Assembly: GCF_032911445.1 (NCBI RefSeq) | Contig: NZ_JAWJEJ010000001.1 | Coordinates: forward strand, 124,001 to 188,000 | DNA: 64,000 bases | Direction: 5' to 3' | Source of the DNA: Sphingomonas sp. HF-S4 | GTDB lineage: Bacteria; Pseudomonadota; Alphaproteobacteria; Sphingomonadales; Sphingomonadaceae | In this document: positions 1 to 7,960 of the stretch, piece by piece | Layout of the letters: every line of letters starts with the position of its first letter | How positions within the stretch are numbered: position 1 is the stretch's first letter | Translations under genes and position numbers: made by a program | Notes under the pieces: model-generated | What the model saw: only the letters and a program-made list of their open reading frames with translations | What the model was told of the DNA's origin: nothing | The model's database searches: none

Positions 1-101
1 CCCGGCCGCCGTCGGTAACAAAATGTTGCAATGCGACGAACCGAGGAAAGTACGCGACTCCCGCGAGTTAAAGCCGTCTCGTATCGTAACCGGAGTTCCC
101 C

Positions 102-935
102 ATGTATCTGCGTACCCTGCTCGGCGCCTCGGCGCTGGCCCTTTCCGTTGCCGCCATGCCCGCGCTTGCGCAGGATGCCGAGTTCAACGGCCCCTATGTC
201 GGCGGATCGCTCGGCCTCTCGATTCCCGGCAAGCAGGGCGGCGAGCGAATCGAATTCGACCGCGACCTCAACGGCAGCTTCGGCGATACCGTGGTGACTG
301 CCCCGCCGGCGAATGCTGATGCCTTCGCGCCCGGCTTCTGCAACGGCGCGGCGCTCGCATCGACTCCCAATGGCTGCCGTAAGGACGCCAAGCGTACCCA
401 ATATGCCGCGCGATTGGGCTGGGACATCCAGTCGGGTAATTTCGTGGTCGGTGCGGTCGGCGAGATCGGCCGCAACAACCTGCGCGACAGCGTCACGGCG
501 TACAGCTCGACGCCCGCCAGCTACACGATGACGCGCGAGATCGACTGGAACGCCGGGCTTCGCCTGCGTGCGGGCTATGCGGTCGGCGGGCGCACGCTGA
601 TCTACGGCACCGGCGGCGGCGCCTATGCCAAGATCGACAACAGCTTCTCGACCACTAACACTGCGAACAGCTTCACCGACAACGGCGATTCCGACGCCTG
701 GGGCTGGGCCGCGGGCGGCGGCATCGAGCAAAAGGTCGGGTCCAACTTCTCGGTCGGGGTCGAGTATCTCTACACCCGCTACAAGGACGACGATTATCTC
801 GTCCGCGCCGGCGCGGGCACTGCGCCGGCGACCAATCCGTTCCTGCTGGCGGGTGCGGGCGGTACCGATTTCCGCCGCAGCGACACCAGCTTCGATCATC
901 ATGGGGTGCGCGCGACCGCGGCGTACCGCTTCTGA
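102..935 (+). CDS. outer-membrane beta-barrel protein
   Basis: Predicted 277-residue outer-membrane barrel of the small porin-like family. Residues 1 to about 24 form a signal peptide ending ALAQ, followed by glycine- and aromatic-rich stretches with alternating hydrophobic residues (for example VGVEYLYTRYKDDDY in the C-terminal third). The last residue is phenylalanine (AAYRF), the usual BAM recognition signature. GGAG sits 6 nt before the ATG, supporting this start. It stands alone and is followed by a strong hairpin. The family is known for adhesion, porin or structural roles; the specific function cannot be told from sequence. Confidence 0.85.
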   Translation: MYLRTLLGASALALSVAAMPALAQDAEFNGPYVGGSLGLSIPGKQGGERIEFDRDLNGSFGDTVVTAPPANADAFAPGFCNGAALASTPNGCRKDAKRTQYAARLGWDIQSGNFVVGAVGEIGRNNLRDSVTAYSSTPASYTMTREIDWNAGLRLRAGYAVGGRTLIYGTGGGAYAKIDNSFSTTNTANSFTDNGDSDAWGWAAGGGIEQKVGSNFSVGVEYLYTRYKDDDYLVRAGAGTAPATNPFLLAGAGGTDFRRSDTSFDHHGVRATAAYRF

Positions 936-959
936 TCGATCGGGCAGCGTCCCGATGCG

Positions 960-985
960 CGGCCGGCGGAGCGATCCGCCGGCCG
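960..985. terminator. GC-rich hairpin after the barrel gene
   Basis: Perfect 11-bp inverted repeat (960-970 against 975-985) with a GCGA loop, followed by TTTGC on the plus strand. It lies 25 nt after the barrel gene stop and 16 nt beyond the stop of the small minus-strand gene at 1001, so it may end transcription from both sides. Confidence 0.7.
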
Positions 986-1000
986 TTTGCATGTCCGCGA

Positions 1001-1153
1001 TCAACCGCGCGCTGCGCCCGATCGCGTTCGCCGCGGCGGGCAGGCGCGGAGCACGGCGAGCTCGCGCATCTCGCTCAGGATCGTCCCGATGCTGCGCGCT
1101 TCCGAAGCGCGGGGCGTGCCGAAGTTCGACCATTCGCCGGGCTGTACGTACAT
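1001..1153 (-). CDS. small protein behind a LexA-type operator
   Basis: A 50-residue reading frame on the minus strand starting MYVQPGEWSNFGTPRASEAR, with an acidic/hydrophobic middle (SIGTILSEMRELAVL) and a basic end (CPPRRTRSGAARG). I recognise no family. What supports it as real is an excellent ribosome-binding site, AAGGAG 8 nt before the ATG, and a GAAC-N7-GAAC LexA box 50 nt upstream. It has no signal peptide or membrane segment, so it is probably cytosolic. It is divergent from the serine hydrolase at 1274. A role in the DNA-damage response is inferred only from the operator. The same frame runs open far upstream, but that longer version is antisense to the hydrolase and is not credible. 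Confidence 0.6.
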   Translation of the reverse strand: MYVQPGEWSNFGTPRASEARSIGTILSEMRELAVLRACPPRRTRSGAARG

Positions 1154-1202
1154 GGCGGTATCTCCTTGGCCACCTTCTACCAGCGGCGGCTGCTGAAGAA
1201 AA

Positions 1203-1228
1203 GAACAAAAAGAGAACTGTGCTTGTTC
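1203..1228. promoter_or_regulatory. LexA (SOS) operator, alphaproteobacterial type
   Basis: GAAC at 1203-1206 and 1214-1217 are separated by 7 nt. Read on the minus strand this is GTTC-N7-GTTC, the direct-repeat LexA box established for Alphaproteobacteria. A third half-site, GTTC at 1225-1228, follows with the same 7-nt spacing but inverted orientation. The box lies 50 nt upstream of the small gene ending at 1001 and 57 nt upstream of the serine hydrolase at 1274, so either or both could be controlled; the small gene fits better because of its strong ribosome-binding site. Confidence 0.65.
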
Positions 1229-1273
1229 CCTGCATCCGCCGCGATAGGATCGCGGCGCAACCGGGGAGGGACG

Positions 1274-2422
1274 ATGCGGATTTTGTGGACAATGATCGCG
1301 GCAATGCTGGTGGCGGGCGCCGCGCCTGCTGCATCGGCGCAGGAAGACGCGATCGACGCGGCGGTCAAGGCGGCAATGACGCGCACGGGCGTGAAGGGCC
1401 TCGCGTTGGCGGTGATCGAGGATGGCAAGCCCGTCTCGGTGCGCAGCTATGGCGTGCGCAATCCCGCCGATGCACCCCTTGAGACAGACACGGTGATGTA
1501 CGGCGCGTCGCTGACCAAGACCTTGTTCGCGTACACCGTGATGCAGCTGGTCGATGAAGGCCGCATAGACCTCGACAAGCCGATCGCCGCGATGCTGCCC
1601 AAGCCGCTGCCCGACTATGGCAATCTCGACGCCTATGGCAATTGGGGCGATCTTGCCGCCGACCCGCGCTGGCGGACGATCACGCCGCGGATGGTGCTGA
1701 CGCACAGCACCGGCTTCGCCAATTTCGCGTTCGACGAGCCCGACGGCAAGCTGCGCATCCATTTCGATCCGGGCAGCCGCTATGCCTATTCGGGCGAGGG
1801 GATCATCCTGCTCCAGTTCGGTATCGAGAAGGGGCTCGGGCTCGATCTCGGCGCCGAGATGCAGCGCCGGGTGTTCGATCGCTTCGGCATGAAGACCACC
1901 AGCATGAAGTGGCGCGCCGATTTCGCGCGCAACATGGCCGATGGCTGGACGCTCGAAGGCGCCGTCGAGCCGCATGACGAGCGCAGCCGGGTACGCGCAG
2001 CGGGATCGATGGACACGACGATCGCCGACATGGCGCGCTTCGCCGCCGGGCTGATCCGCGGCGACGGGCTGCGCACGGGCTCGCTCCGCGAATTGATTCG
2101 CGGCCAGCTGCCGATCACCACCGCGTCGCAATTCCCGTCGCTCCAGCCCGAGGCGCCGGTGGCGGCGCGGCCCAAGGGCGTCGCCGCGGGGCTCGGGGTG
2201 ATCGCGTTTGCCGGGCCGCAGGGCGCGGGATTCTTCAAGGGCGGGCACAATGATTCGACCGCCAACACGCTGGTGTGCGTCGCGCAGCGGCGGCGCTGCG
2301 TCGTGATCCTGTCGAACGACGTGCGCGCCGAGGCGGCGTTCCCTGAGCTTGTTAGGGTAGCGATCGGCGAGACCGGGGTGCCGTGGCATTGGGAATATCC
2401 GCGACTGTTCGGCAAACGGTGA
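1274..2422 (+). CDS. exported serine hydrolase, beta-lactamase/PBP class C fold
   Basis: 382-residue protein of the serine beta-lactamase-like family, which includes class C lactamases, D-aminopeptidases and esterases. The ATG at 1274 follows GGGGAGGG and begins a clear signal peptide (MRILWTMIAAMLVAGAAPAASAQ), so longer upstream versions are rejected. The catalytic S79-L-T-K82 (SxxK) motif is visible, followed near residue 170 by RYAYSGEG, which fits the Tyr-x-Ser/Asn second motif. HKxG-type residues are represented by FFKGGHND near the C-terminus. Probably periplasmic. Family membership is firm; the substrate, including whether it hydrolyses beta-lactams, is unknown. Confidence 0.85.
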   Translation: MRILWTMIAAMLVAGAAPAASAQEDAIDAAVKAAMTRTGVKGLALAVIEDGKPVSVRSYGVRNPADAPLETDTVMYGASLTKTLFAYTVMQLVDEGRIDLDKPIAAMLPKPLPDYGNLDAYGNWGDLAADPRWRTITPRMVLTHSTGFANFAFDEPDGKLRIHFDPGSRYAYSGEGIILLQFGIEKGLGLDLGAEMQRRVFDRFGMKTTSMKWRADFARNMADGWTLEGAVEPHDERSRVRAAGSMDTTIADMARFAAGLIRGDGLRTGSLRELIRGQLPITTASQFPSLQPEAPVAARPKGVAAGLGVIAFAGPQGAGFFKGGHNDSTANTLVCVAQRRRCVVILSNDVRAEAAFPELVRVAIGETGVPWHWEYPRLFGKR

Positions 2423-2653
2423 GCGCGCGGTGACGCGCCCTTCGACGATTGCAATGACTCCGCTTCGCCGATAGCCTCGGCGCGTCGAAAAGGACCAGAA
2501 CGGCATCGGTACGTCCGTTCCCTCGCCAAGAGGCTCCGTGTCGCGCTTGCGCGAACCCGCGACAAGCAACCGGCGCGTGCCGCCGGGGCTTGGCGCGCGC
2601 GTGGCTTTGGCGCGTGGCAGTTCCGGTGGTGCGCCCCTATCGAGGAGCGTCCC

Positions 2654-2977
2654 ATGCCGATCATTACCGCAAACAGCGGCGTCATCACCCAGATCAACGT
2701 CTTTACCGTGCCGCCGGGTGAGCAGCAGCCGCTGATCGCCTATCTCACCGAATCAGCACGTGCCGCGCGCGAGGTCGAGGGCTGGATTTCGGCAAACCTG
2801 CACCGCAGCCTGGATGGCACGCGCGTGGTCAATTACGCCCAGAGCGCCGATCTCGATGCGGCCCGGCGGGTGTTTGAACACCTGCAGCGCAAGGGCATGA
2901 TCGAGGGCAACAAGCGCTATGGCGAGGCGCATCCAGGGCTCTACGAAGTCGCCTTCGTGCTGGAGCGCGGAGGCTAG
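2654..2977 (+). CDS. ABM-type (antibiotic biosynthesis monooxygenase) small protein
   Basis: 107-residue protein resembling the dimeric ferredoxin-like ABM domain: a beta strand at the N-terminus (VITQINVFTVPPGEQQPLIAYL), a helix, then EGWISANLHRSLDGTRVVNYAQ, the strand pattern typical of these cofactorless monooxygenases or haem-binding relatives. GAGGAG lies 7 nt before the ATG. It converges on the alpha/beta hydrolase at 2974, the two reading frames overlapping by 4 nt at their ends. Substrate unknown; many such proteins are of unproven activity. Confidence 0.8.
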   Translation: MPIITANSGVITQINVFTVPPGEQQPLIAYLTESARAAREVEGWISANLHRSLDGTRVVNYAQSADLDAARRVFEHLQRKGMIEGNKRYGEAHPGLYEVAFVLERGG

Positions 2978-3957
2978 CGCTCCAACGCTTCGTCGAGCGC
3001 CGCGAGGAAGCGTTCGCTATCCTCGACCTGAGGCGAATGGCCGAGCGCGTCCAGCCGCACCAGCCGCGCGCGGGGGAAGGCCTTTACCGCGGTCTCGGCG
3101 GCTTGCGGCACGGTGCGGACCTTGGCGCGCAGCGCTTCGGGCGCGGTGTTGGCGCGAAAGGCGGTCTTGTCGGTCTGGCCGATGATCAGCGTGGTCGGGA
3201 TACGCACGCGGCCGAGTTCGGCTGCGACCGGCTGGGTCTGGATCATGTCGGAGAGCCGCGCCTGCGCCTCGCGCACGGAGTCGCCGCGCGTGCTCGCATA
3301 TTGGCCGGCGAGCATCACCACCCAGCGGTCATAGGCCGGGCGCCACTGGCCGTTATAGTAATTGCGCTGCTGATAAACCTTGATCGAGGCGGCGCTGGTC
3401 TTGGCCTCCTCGGCGCGGAGCATGTCGAGCGGGGTGTAGGGCACGCCCTCGGCGAGCGTGTCGTTGAGCCCGAGCGGGTTGACGAGGACCAGCTTCGAGA
3501 CACGATCCGGATAGAGCAGCGCGAAACGCGTCGCCAGCATGCCGCCGGTCGAATGGCCGACCAGCACGACCTTGCCGACGGCGGCCTGGTAGAGCAGCGC
3601 CAGCGTGTTCGCGGCCAGCGCGTGGAAGCTGTATTGATAGCCGTCGGGCTTGGCCGACTTGCAGAAGCCGATCTGGTCGGGCGCGATCACGCGATAGCCG
3701 CGCGCGGCGAGGCCGCGGATCGTGTCTTCCCAGGTCGCCGCGCAGAAATTCTTGCCGTGGAGCAGGACCACCGTCGCCTTCGCCGTGCCGCTCGGTCGGA
3801 CATCGAGATAAGCCATCCGCGCCGGTGCTTGCGTGCGCGTCTCGAACCAGTGGACGGGGTAGGGATAGTCGAAGCGCTCGAGGTCGGCGCCGTAATCGGG
3901 CGTCTGGGCGGCGGGAGCAGCGCAAAGTAGGGCCAAGGCCGCCAATAGATATCGCAC
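2974..3957 (-). CDS. exported alpha/beta-fold hydrolase
   Basis: 327-residue alpha/beta hydrolase. I place the start at the GTG at 3957 because AGAGGGA lies 8 nt upstream and it begins a compact signal peptide (VRYLLAALALLCAAPAAQ); a TTG start 9 codons earlier is possible. Oxyanion-hole HG is in VVLLHGKNFCAATW, the nucleophile elbow is GHSTGG, and the catalytic histidine is in DALGHSPQVED near the end. Probably a periplasmic esterase or lipase-like enzyme; substrate not predictable. It overlaps the ABM gene by 4 nt, convergently. Confidence 0.85.
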   Translation of the reverse strand: MRYLLAALALLCAAPAAQTPDYGADLERFDYPYPVHWFETRTQAPARMAYLDVRPSGTAKATVVLLHGKNFCAATWEDTIRGLAARGYRVIAPDQIGFCKSAKPDGYQYSFHALAANTLALLYQAAVGKVVLVGHSTGGMLATRFALLYPDRVSKLVLVNPLGLNDTLAEGVPYTPLDMLRAEEAKTSAASIKVYQQRNYYNGQWRPAYDRWVVMLAGQYASTRGDSVREAQARLSDMIQTQPVAAELGRVRIPTTLIIGQTDKTAFRANTAPEALRAKVRTVPQAAETAVKAFPRARLVRLDALGHSPQVEDSERFLAALDEALER

Positions 3958-4003
3958 GCAAGTATCCCTCTTCGGGAAAGGCAACGCGCGATGGCAGGAA
4001 CAG

Positions 4004-4223
4004 TCAGGCGTCGGCGAGATCCAGCCGACGCTTGATCAGACCGACATCGGCGCGAATGGCATCCAACTCCGCATTGATGCGGGCAATGTCGACAGCCATG
4101 GTGGCCTGATGCTGCTCAACCGAGCCGAGGCGCATCTTGATCGACGCCTGATCGCCGAAAATCGGCGAACTCAGCGTGGAGCCGCTTCAGAAGCTCGTAG
4201 GAGCGTTCCGCAGTGTCGCTCAT
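4004..4223 (-). pseudogene. frameshifted small coiled-coil gene
   Basis: Two overlapping minus-strand frames look like halves of one short protein. The first starts at the ATG at 4223 (MSDTAERSYELLKRLHAEF...) and stops at 4116. The second continues in another frame to 4004, with GDQASIKMRLGSVEQHQ then IARINAELDAIRADVGLIKRRLDL, a heptad-like coiled coil. The total span, 220 nt, is one base more than 73 codons, so a single 1-nt indel near 4135-4165 would restore an intact reading frame. Small coiled-coil proteins of this type are, from memory, common in sphingomonads. It could be a true pseudogene, a sequencing error, or two unrelated short frames. Confidence 0.5.
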
Positions 4224-4277
4224 GGCCTCAATCTACGCTTCGAACCGTAGCGAGTCCATGAACGACACCCGATCACC

Positions 4278-4955
4278 TTAGCGAACCCGCGGGCCGCCGA
4301 AGGGCAGCGGGGGCGGGGGGCGACGGTCGCGGCGGGGAAGCTGCGCCTGATAGGCGTGGCCGCAATGCGCGACGCAGTAGGGGAAGCCTGGGTTCACTTT
4401 GTCGCCGCAGAAGTGGAAGTCGGGCTCGCCGGGATGGCCGAGCGGCCATTTGCAGATGCGGTCGTTGAGGTCGAGCAGCGACGTCTTGCCGGCGATCGCC
4501 TCGCTCGGCTTGGCGGGGACCAGCCGGCGCGGGGGGGCGGGGGTGATCGGCGCGGACTGCTCGCCGGGGTTCTGCCGCAGGAAGCCGCCGGGGCCGACCG
4601 AGCGGAGCACCGGTGCGGGCGCCGCGGGCTTGGCATCGTCCCCGGACGCAGCGGCGCTCGCCACGGGCTCGGCCGGCTCGGCGGCGGGTGCGCGCGGCGC
4701 GGCGGCTACCGGAGCGGGTGCCTTGGGTGCCGGGGCGGCGGGCGCCGGCTTCGGCGCGGCAGGCTCAGCGGCCGCGGCAGCCTTCGGCTCGTTCGGCTTG
4801 ACCGGCGACGGGCGCGACTGGAGGCCCAGCCGATGCGCCTTGCCGATCACGGCATTGCGCGACACGCCGCCGAGCTCCTCGGCGATCTGGGTGGCGGTCA
4901 GGCCGCTGTCCCACATCTTCTTCAGCGTATCGATACGCTCTTCGGTCCAGCTCAC
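4278..4955 (-). CDS. gcrA: GcrA cell-cycle transcriptional regulator
   Basis: 225-residue GcrA family protein, which in Caulobacter binds RNA polymerase sigma-70 holoenzyme and activates promoters carrying CcrM-methylated GANTC sites. The GTG start (4955) gives the diagnostic N-terminus MSWTEERIDTLKKMWDSGL, a helix-turn-helix (ATQIAEELGGVSRNAVIGKA), a long Ala/Pro-rich linker at about residues 50-150, and the C-terminal cysteine-containing block DRICKWPLGHPGEPDFHFCG with CVAHCGHAY. The linker is longer than in Caulobacter GcrA. It is divergent from the ABC-2 permease, only 52 nt apart. Confidence 0.93.
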   Translation of the reverse strand: MSWTEERIDTLKKMWDSGLTATQIAEELGGVSRNAVIGKAHRLGLQSRPSPVKPNEPKAAAAAEPAAPKPAPAAPAPKAPAPVAAAPRAPAAEPAEPVASAAASGDDAKPAAPAPVLRSVGPGGFLRQNPGEQSAPITPAPPRRLVPAKPSEAIAGKTSLLDLNDRICKWPLGHPGEPDFHFCGDKVNPGFPYCVAHCGHAYQAQLPRRDRRPPPPLPFGGPRVR

Positions 4956-5007
4956 GTCACTTCCTTCAACTTGCGGGCGGCGCGGGCAGCGTTTACGCGA
5001 ACACGCG

Positions 5008-5850
5008 ATGAGCAGCCACCCAGAAACCGGTCATACCCTCCCCGAGCCCGGCGTTCCGGTGATTCGCAACGTGAACTGGGGGGGATTGCGTACGCTCTAT
5101 ATCAAGGAGGTGCGCCGTTTCTTCAAGGTGCAGCTCCAAACCGTATGGGCGCCGGCCGTCACGACGCTGTTGTTCCTGGTGATCTTCACCGTCGCACTGG
5201 GCGGCGGCGGGCGCACGATCGAGCTCGACGGGCGCAGCATCCACTTCGCCGATTTCATCGCGCCGGGCCTGATCGTGATGGGCATGCTGCAGAACGCCTT
5301 TGCCAATGCCAGCTTCTCGCTGCTTGTCGGCAAGATCCAGGGGACGATCGTCGACTATCTGATGCCACCGCTATCGACCGGCGAGCTGCTCGCCGGGCTG
5401 TGCGGCGGCGCAGTCACGCGCGCCTTCTGCGTCGGCGGCGCGGTGTGGCTGGCGATGGCGTTGTGGCCGAGCGTCAGCGTGGTGCCCGCGCATCTCTGGG
5501 CGATCCTGTGGTTCGGCTTCCTCGGATCGCTGTTCCTCGCGCTGCTCGGCGTGCTGACCTCGATCTGGGCGGAGAAGTTCGATCATGCCGCGGCAGTGAC
5601 CAACTTCGTCGTCGCGCCGCTGTCGCTGCTCTCGGGGACCTTCTACTCGGTCGACAGGCTCTCGCCGGTGTTCCAGACGATCAGCCACCTGAACCCGTTC
5701 TTCTATATCATCTCGGGCTTCCGCTACGGGTTCCTCGGCGTCGCCGACTCGCCGATCCTGATGGGCAGCGCGATCATCCTGGCGCTCGACGCGGTGCTCG
5801 GGCTCGCCTGCTACTGGCTGCTGCGCAAGGGCTGGAACCTCAAGAACTAG
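5008..5850 (+). CDS. ABC-2 type transporter permease
   Basis: 280-residue integral membrane protein of the ABC-2 family. A cytosolic N-terminal part (about 40 residues, containing RTLYIKEVRRFFKVQLQTVW) is followed by about six membrane segments, with the family pattern LSGTFYSVDRLSPVFQTISHLNP near residue 210. Such permeases export polysaccharides, lipids or drugs together with an ATPase subunit. No ATPase gene lies next to it here, which is unusual. The ATG at 5008 lacks a clear ribosome-binding site; no better start precedes the conserved region. Confidence 0.88.
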   Translation: MSSHPETGHTLPEPGVPVIRNVNWGGLRTLYIKEVRRFFKVQLQTVWAPAVTTLLFLVIFTVALGGGGRTIELDGRSIHFADFIAPGLIVMGMLQNAFANASFSLLVGKIQGTIVDYLMPPLSTGELLAGLCGGAVTRAFCVGGAVWLAMALWPSVSVVPAHLWAILWFGFLGSLFLALLGVLTSIWAEKFDHAAAVTNFVVAPLSLLSGTFYSVDRLSPVFQTISHLNPFFYIISGFRYGFLGVADSPILMGSAIILALDAVLGLACYWLLRKGWNLKN

Positions 5851-6569
5851 TCGAGGCTGTCGGCAACTTTCCGCAGCGCAGCCGCGGGATCGTCCTCGAT
5901 TGGCTCGCCATGGCTGACGATAATCCGCTTGAGGTCGGGCAGCGCCGCCCAGTCGCGCAATTGCGCCGCCAACGCATGCGGATCGTCGATCATCATCCGC
6001 CTGACGATCCGCGGCACGCGCGGGCCATTGACGCCGAACCCCATCAGTCTTGCCAGGAGCCACGCGCCGATCCCGTGCGGATGGCGGACATGCCCGATCA
6101 CGTCGTTGAGGATCAACGTCGTGCCGCTCGGGCGATGCACCTGCAGCGCGAACTCGTCGAGCTTCGCCCCGGCGATCTTGGCGAGGACGAGCGCGGGATC
6201 GCCGATGATATCGACGGTCGCATCGACCGGCACCGCTTCGGCCACCTTGTTGCGCCCACTCGGCGGGGCGAGCACCTGCATCCCCGGATAGCGTCGCTTC
6301 CAGATCCGCGAATCGAGCCGGTGCGCCTGGTTGGGGACGATCAGGAAGCGCGGCGTGCCGAGCGATTCGATCCGCTCCATCTCGGGCTCGTGCAGCGCAA
6401 TCGCGCTCCAGACCGCCGTGCCGCCGCCTTCGAGCGCGATCACCGTCATCCGCCGCGGAAAGCGGCCCAGCGGCATGACGATCTCGCCCTCGACCGTCAT
6501 AAGGCCTTCGTCGATGTCGACCAGCGGCCCGTGCGGGCCGACCTCCCACTTTTCCAATATCGCTGCCAT
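5847..6569 (-). CDS. DUF4336 (metallo-beta-lactamase-like) protein
   Basis: 240-residue protein resembling DUF4336 proteins, relatives of the metallo-beta-lactamase fold. It shows the initial strands (LMTVEGEIVMPLGRFPRRMTVIALEGGG), a PNQAHRLD segment where the first metal-ligand loop would be, LNDVIGHV, and a terminal IIVSHGEPIEDDP. The HxHxDH motif of true lactamases is missing, so it may not bind two metals. GGAG 8 nt before the ATG at 6569 supports this start. It overlaps the permease stop convergently by 4 nt. Function unknown. Confidence 0.75.
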   Translation of the reverse strand: MAAILEKWEVGPHGPLVDIDEGLMTVEGEIVMPLGRFPRRMTVIALEGGGTAVWSAIALHEPEMERIESLGTPRFLIVPNQAHRLDSRIWKRRYPGMQVLAPPSGRNKVAEAVPVDATVDIIGDPALVLAKIAGAKLDEFALQVHRPSGTTLILNDVIGHVRHPHGIGAWLLARLMGFGVNGPRVPRIVRRMMIDDPHALAAQLRDWAALPDLKRIIVSHGEPIEDDPAAALRKVADSLD

Positions 6570-6652
6570 CGTATTCTCCGTCACCGCAGAACCGATGACG
6601 GGGCCGAAACGATCCTCATGCGGTAGCGGCATGCCTCGCGACCAATGGATTA

Positions 6653-6681
6653 TTGACGCACCTGTGGCGCTGCCCCTAAAC
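6653..6681 (+). promoter_or_regulatory. putative sigma-70 promoter of argD
   Basis: TTGACG (6653-6658) and CTAAAC (6676-6681) are separated by 17 nt and lie 83 nt upstream of the argD start. Transcription would start near 6688, directly before the hairpin at 6691-6711. Supported by pattern only; the -10 element is weak. Confidence 0.4.
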
Positions 6682-6690
6682 ACCCGCTCC

Positions 6691-6716
6691 GGGCGGTCCG
6701 GTTGGCCGCCCTTTTG
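6691..6716 (+). terminator. hairpin with T-run in the argD leader
   Basis: GGGCGG (6691-6696) can pair with CCGCCC (6706-6711), extended by CC/GG across a bulge, followed by TTTTGCG. No plus-strand gene ends just upstream, since the DUF4336 gene reads away. It may therefore be an attenuator or 5' stabilising hairpin of the argD mRNA rather than an end-of-gene terminator. Confidence 0.45.
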
Positions 6717-6763
6717 CGTTTCTGGAGCTCGACCCAGCTTTTCGACGAAGGAGTACCGTTCCG

Positions 6764-7957
6764 ATGCCTATTACCCCGCTCATGCCCGTCTATCCGCGGT
6801 GCGCAGTGCGGCCGGTGCGAGGCGAGGGCGTGTACCTCTATGGCGAGCGCGGCGAGCAGTATCTCGACTTCGCCGCCGGCATCGCCGTCAACGCACTGGG
6901 CCACGGCCACCCGCATCTGACCAAGGCGATCGCCGAGCAGGCAGCCACGCTGATGCACGTCAGCAACCTTTATGGCTCCCCCCAGGGCGAGGCGCTGGCA
7001 CAGCGGATCGTCGACAACAGCTTCGCCGACACGGTGTTCTTCACCAATTCGGGGGTCGAGGCGATCGAGTGCGCAATCAAGACCGCGCGCCGCTACCACT
7101 ATGTCAACGGCAACCCGCAGCGCCACAAGCTGATCACCTTCAAGAACGCCTTCCATGGCCGTTCGATCGGCGCAATCTCGGCGACCGACCAGCCCAAGAT
7201 GCGCGACGGCTTCGAGCCGCTGCTGCCGGGCTTCGACTATGTGAAGTTCAACGATCTCGAGGCCGCGCTCGCCGCGATCGACGACGAGACCGCGGGCTTC
7301 CTGGTCGAGACGGTGCAGGGCGAGGGCGGGATGACCGCGGGCACGCCCGAGTTCATCCAGGGGCTGCGGAAAGCGTGCGACGAACACGGCCTGTTGCTGA
7401 TCCTCGACGAGATCCAGTGCGGCTATGGCCGCACCGGCAAGATGTGGGCGTACGAGCATTACGGCATCACCCCCGACATCCTGACCGCGGCCAAGGGTAT
7501 CGGCGGCGGCTTCCCGCTCGGCGCCTGCCTCGCCACCGAAGAGGCGGCCAAGGGGATGGTGATCGGCACGCACGGATCGACCTATGGCGGCAATCCGCTG
7601 GCGATGGCGGCGGGGCAGGCGATCCTCGACGTGATGACCGAGGGCTTCCTCGAGAATGTCGCCAAGATGGGCGACCGCCTCCGCCAGGCATTCGAGCAGC
7701 TGATCCCGAACCACGATCATTTGTTCGAGGAGATCCGCGGCAAGGGGCTGATGCTCGGCATCAAGATGAAGGAGCCCGCGGTGTCGCGCGACTTCGTCGC
7801 CCATCTGCGCGACAATCACGGGCTGCTTACCGTTGCTGCGGGCGAGAACGTGTTCCGCGTGCTGCCCCCGCTGATCATCGACGAGAATCACATCGCCGAA
7901 TGCATCGAGCGGCTCAGCGAAGGCGCGCGCAGCTTCGCGCCGCCGAGCGATGACTAA
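6764..7957 (+). CDS. argD: acetylornithine aminotransferase
   Basis: 397-residue class III PLP-dependent aminotransferase. It converts N-acetylglutamate semialdehyde to N-acetylornithine in arginine synthesis and can often serve succinyl-diaminopimelate as well. Visible marks: [29 protein letters not shown], the cofactor aspartate in [13 protein letters not shown], and the Schiff-base lysine in [15 protein letters not shown]. Length is normal. AAGGAG lies 10 nt before the ATG. It heads an argD-argF-hslO cluster. Confidence 0.95.
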   Translation: MPITPLMPVYPRCAVRPVRGEGVYLYGERGEQYLDFAAGIAVNALGHGHPHLTKAIAEQAATLMHVSNLYGSPQGEALAQRIVDNSFADTVFFTNSGVEAIECAIKTARRYHYVNGNPQRHKLITFKNAFHGRSIGAISATDQPKMRDGFEPLLPGFDYVKFNDLEAALAAIDDETAGFLVETVQGEGGMTAGTPEFIQGLRKACDEHGLLLILDEIQCGYGRTGKMWAYEHYGITPDILTAAKGIGGGFPLGACLATEEAAKGMVIGTHGSTYGGNPLAMAAGQAILDVMTEGFLENVAKMGDRLRQAFEQLIPNHDHLFEEIRGKGLMLGIKMKEPAVSRDFVAHLRDNHGLLTVAAGENVFRVLPPLIIDENHIAECIERLSEGARSFAPPSDD

Positions 7958-7960
7958 TTC

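Noticed and set aside
4356..6626. Very long plus-strand open frame (over 700 codons) covering gcrA and the permease
   Set aside because: It is antisense to gcrA and the DUF4336 gene and out of frame with the permease; its Arg/Ala-rich sequence is typical of GC-rich shadow frames.
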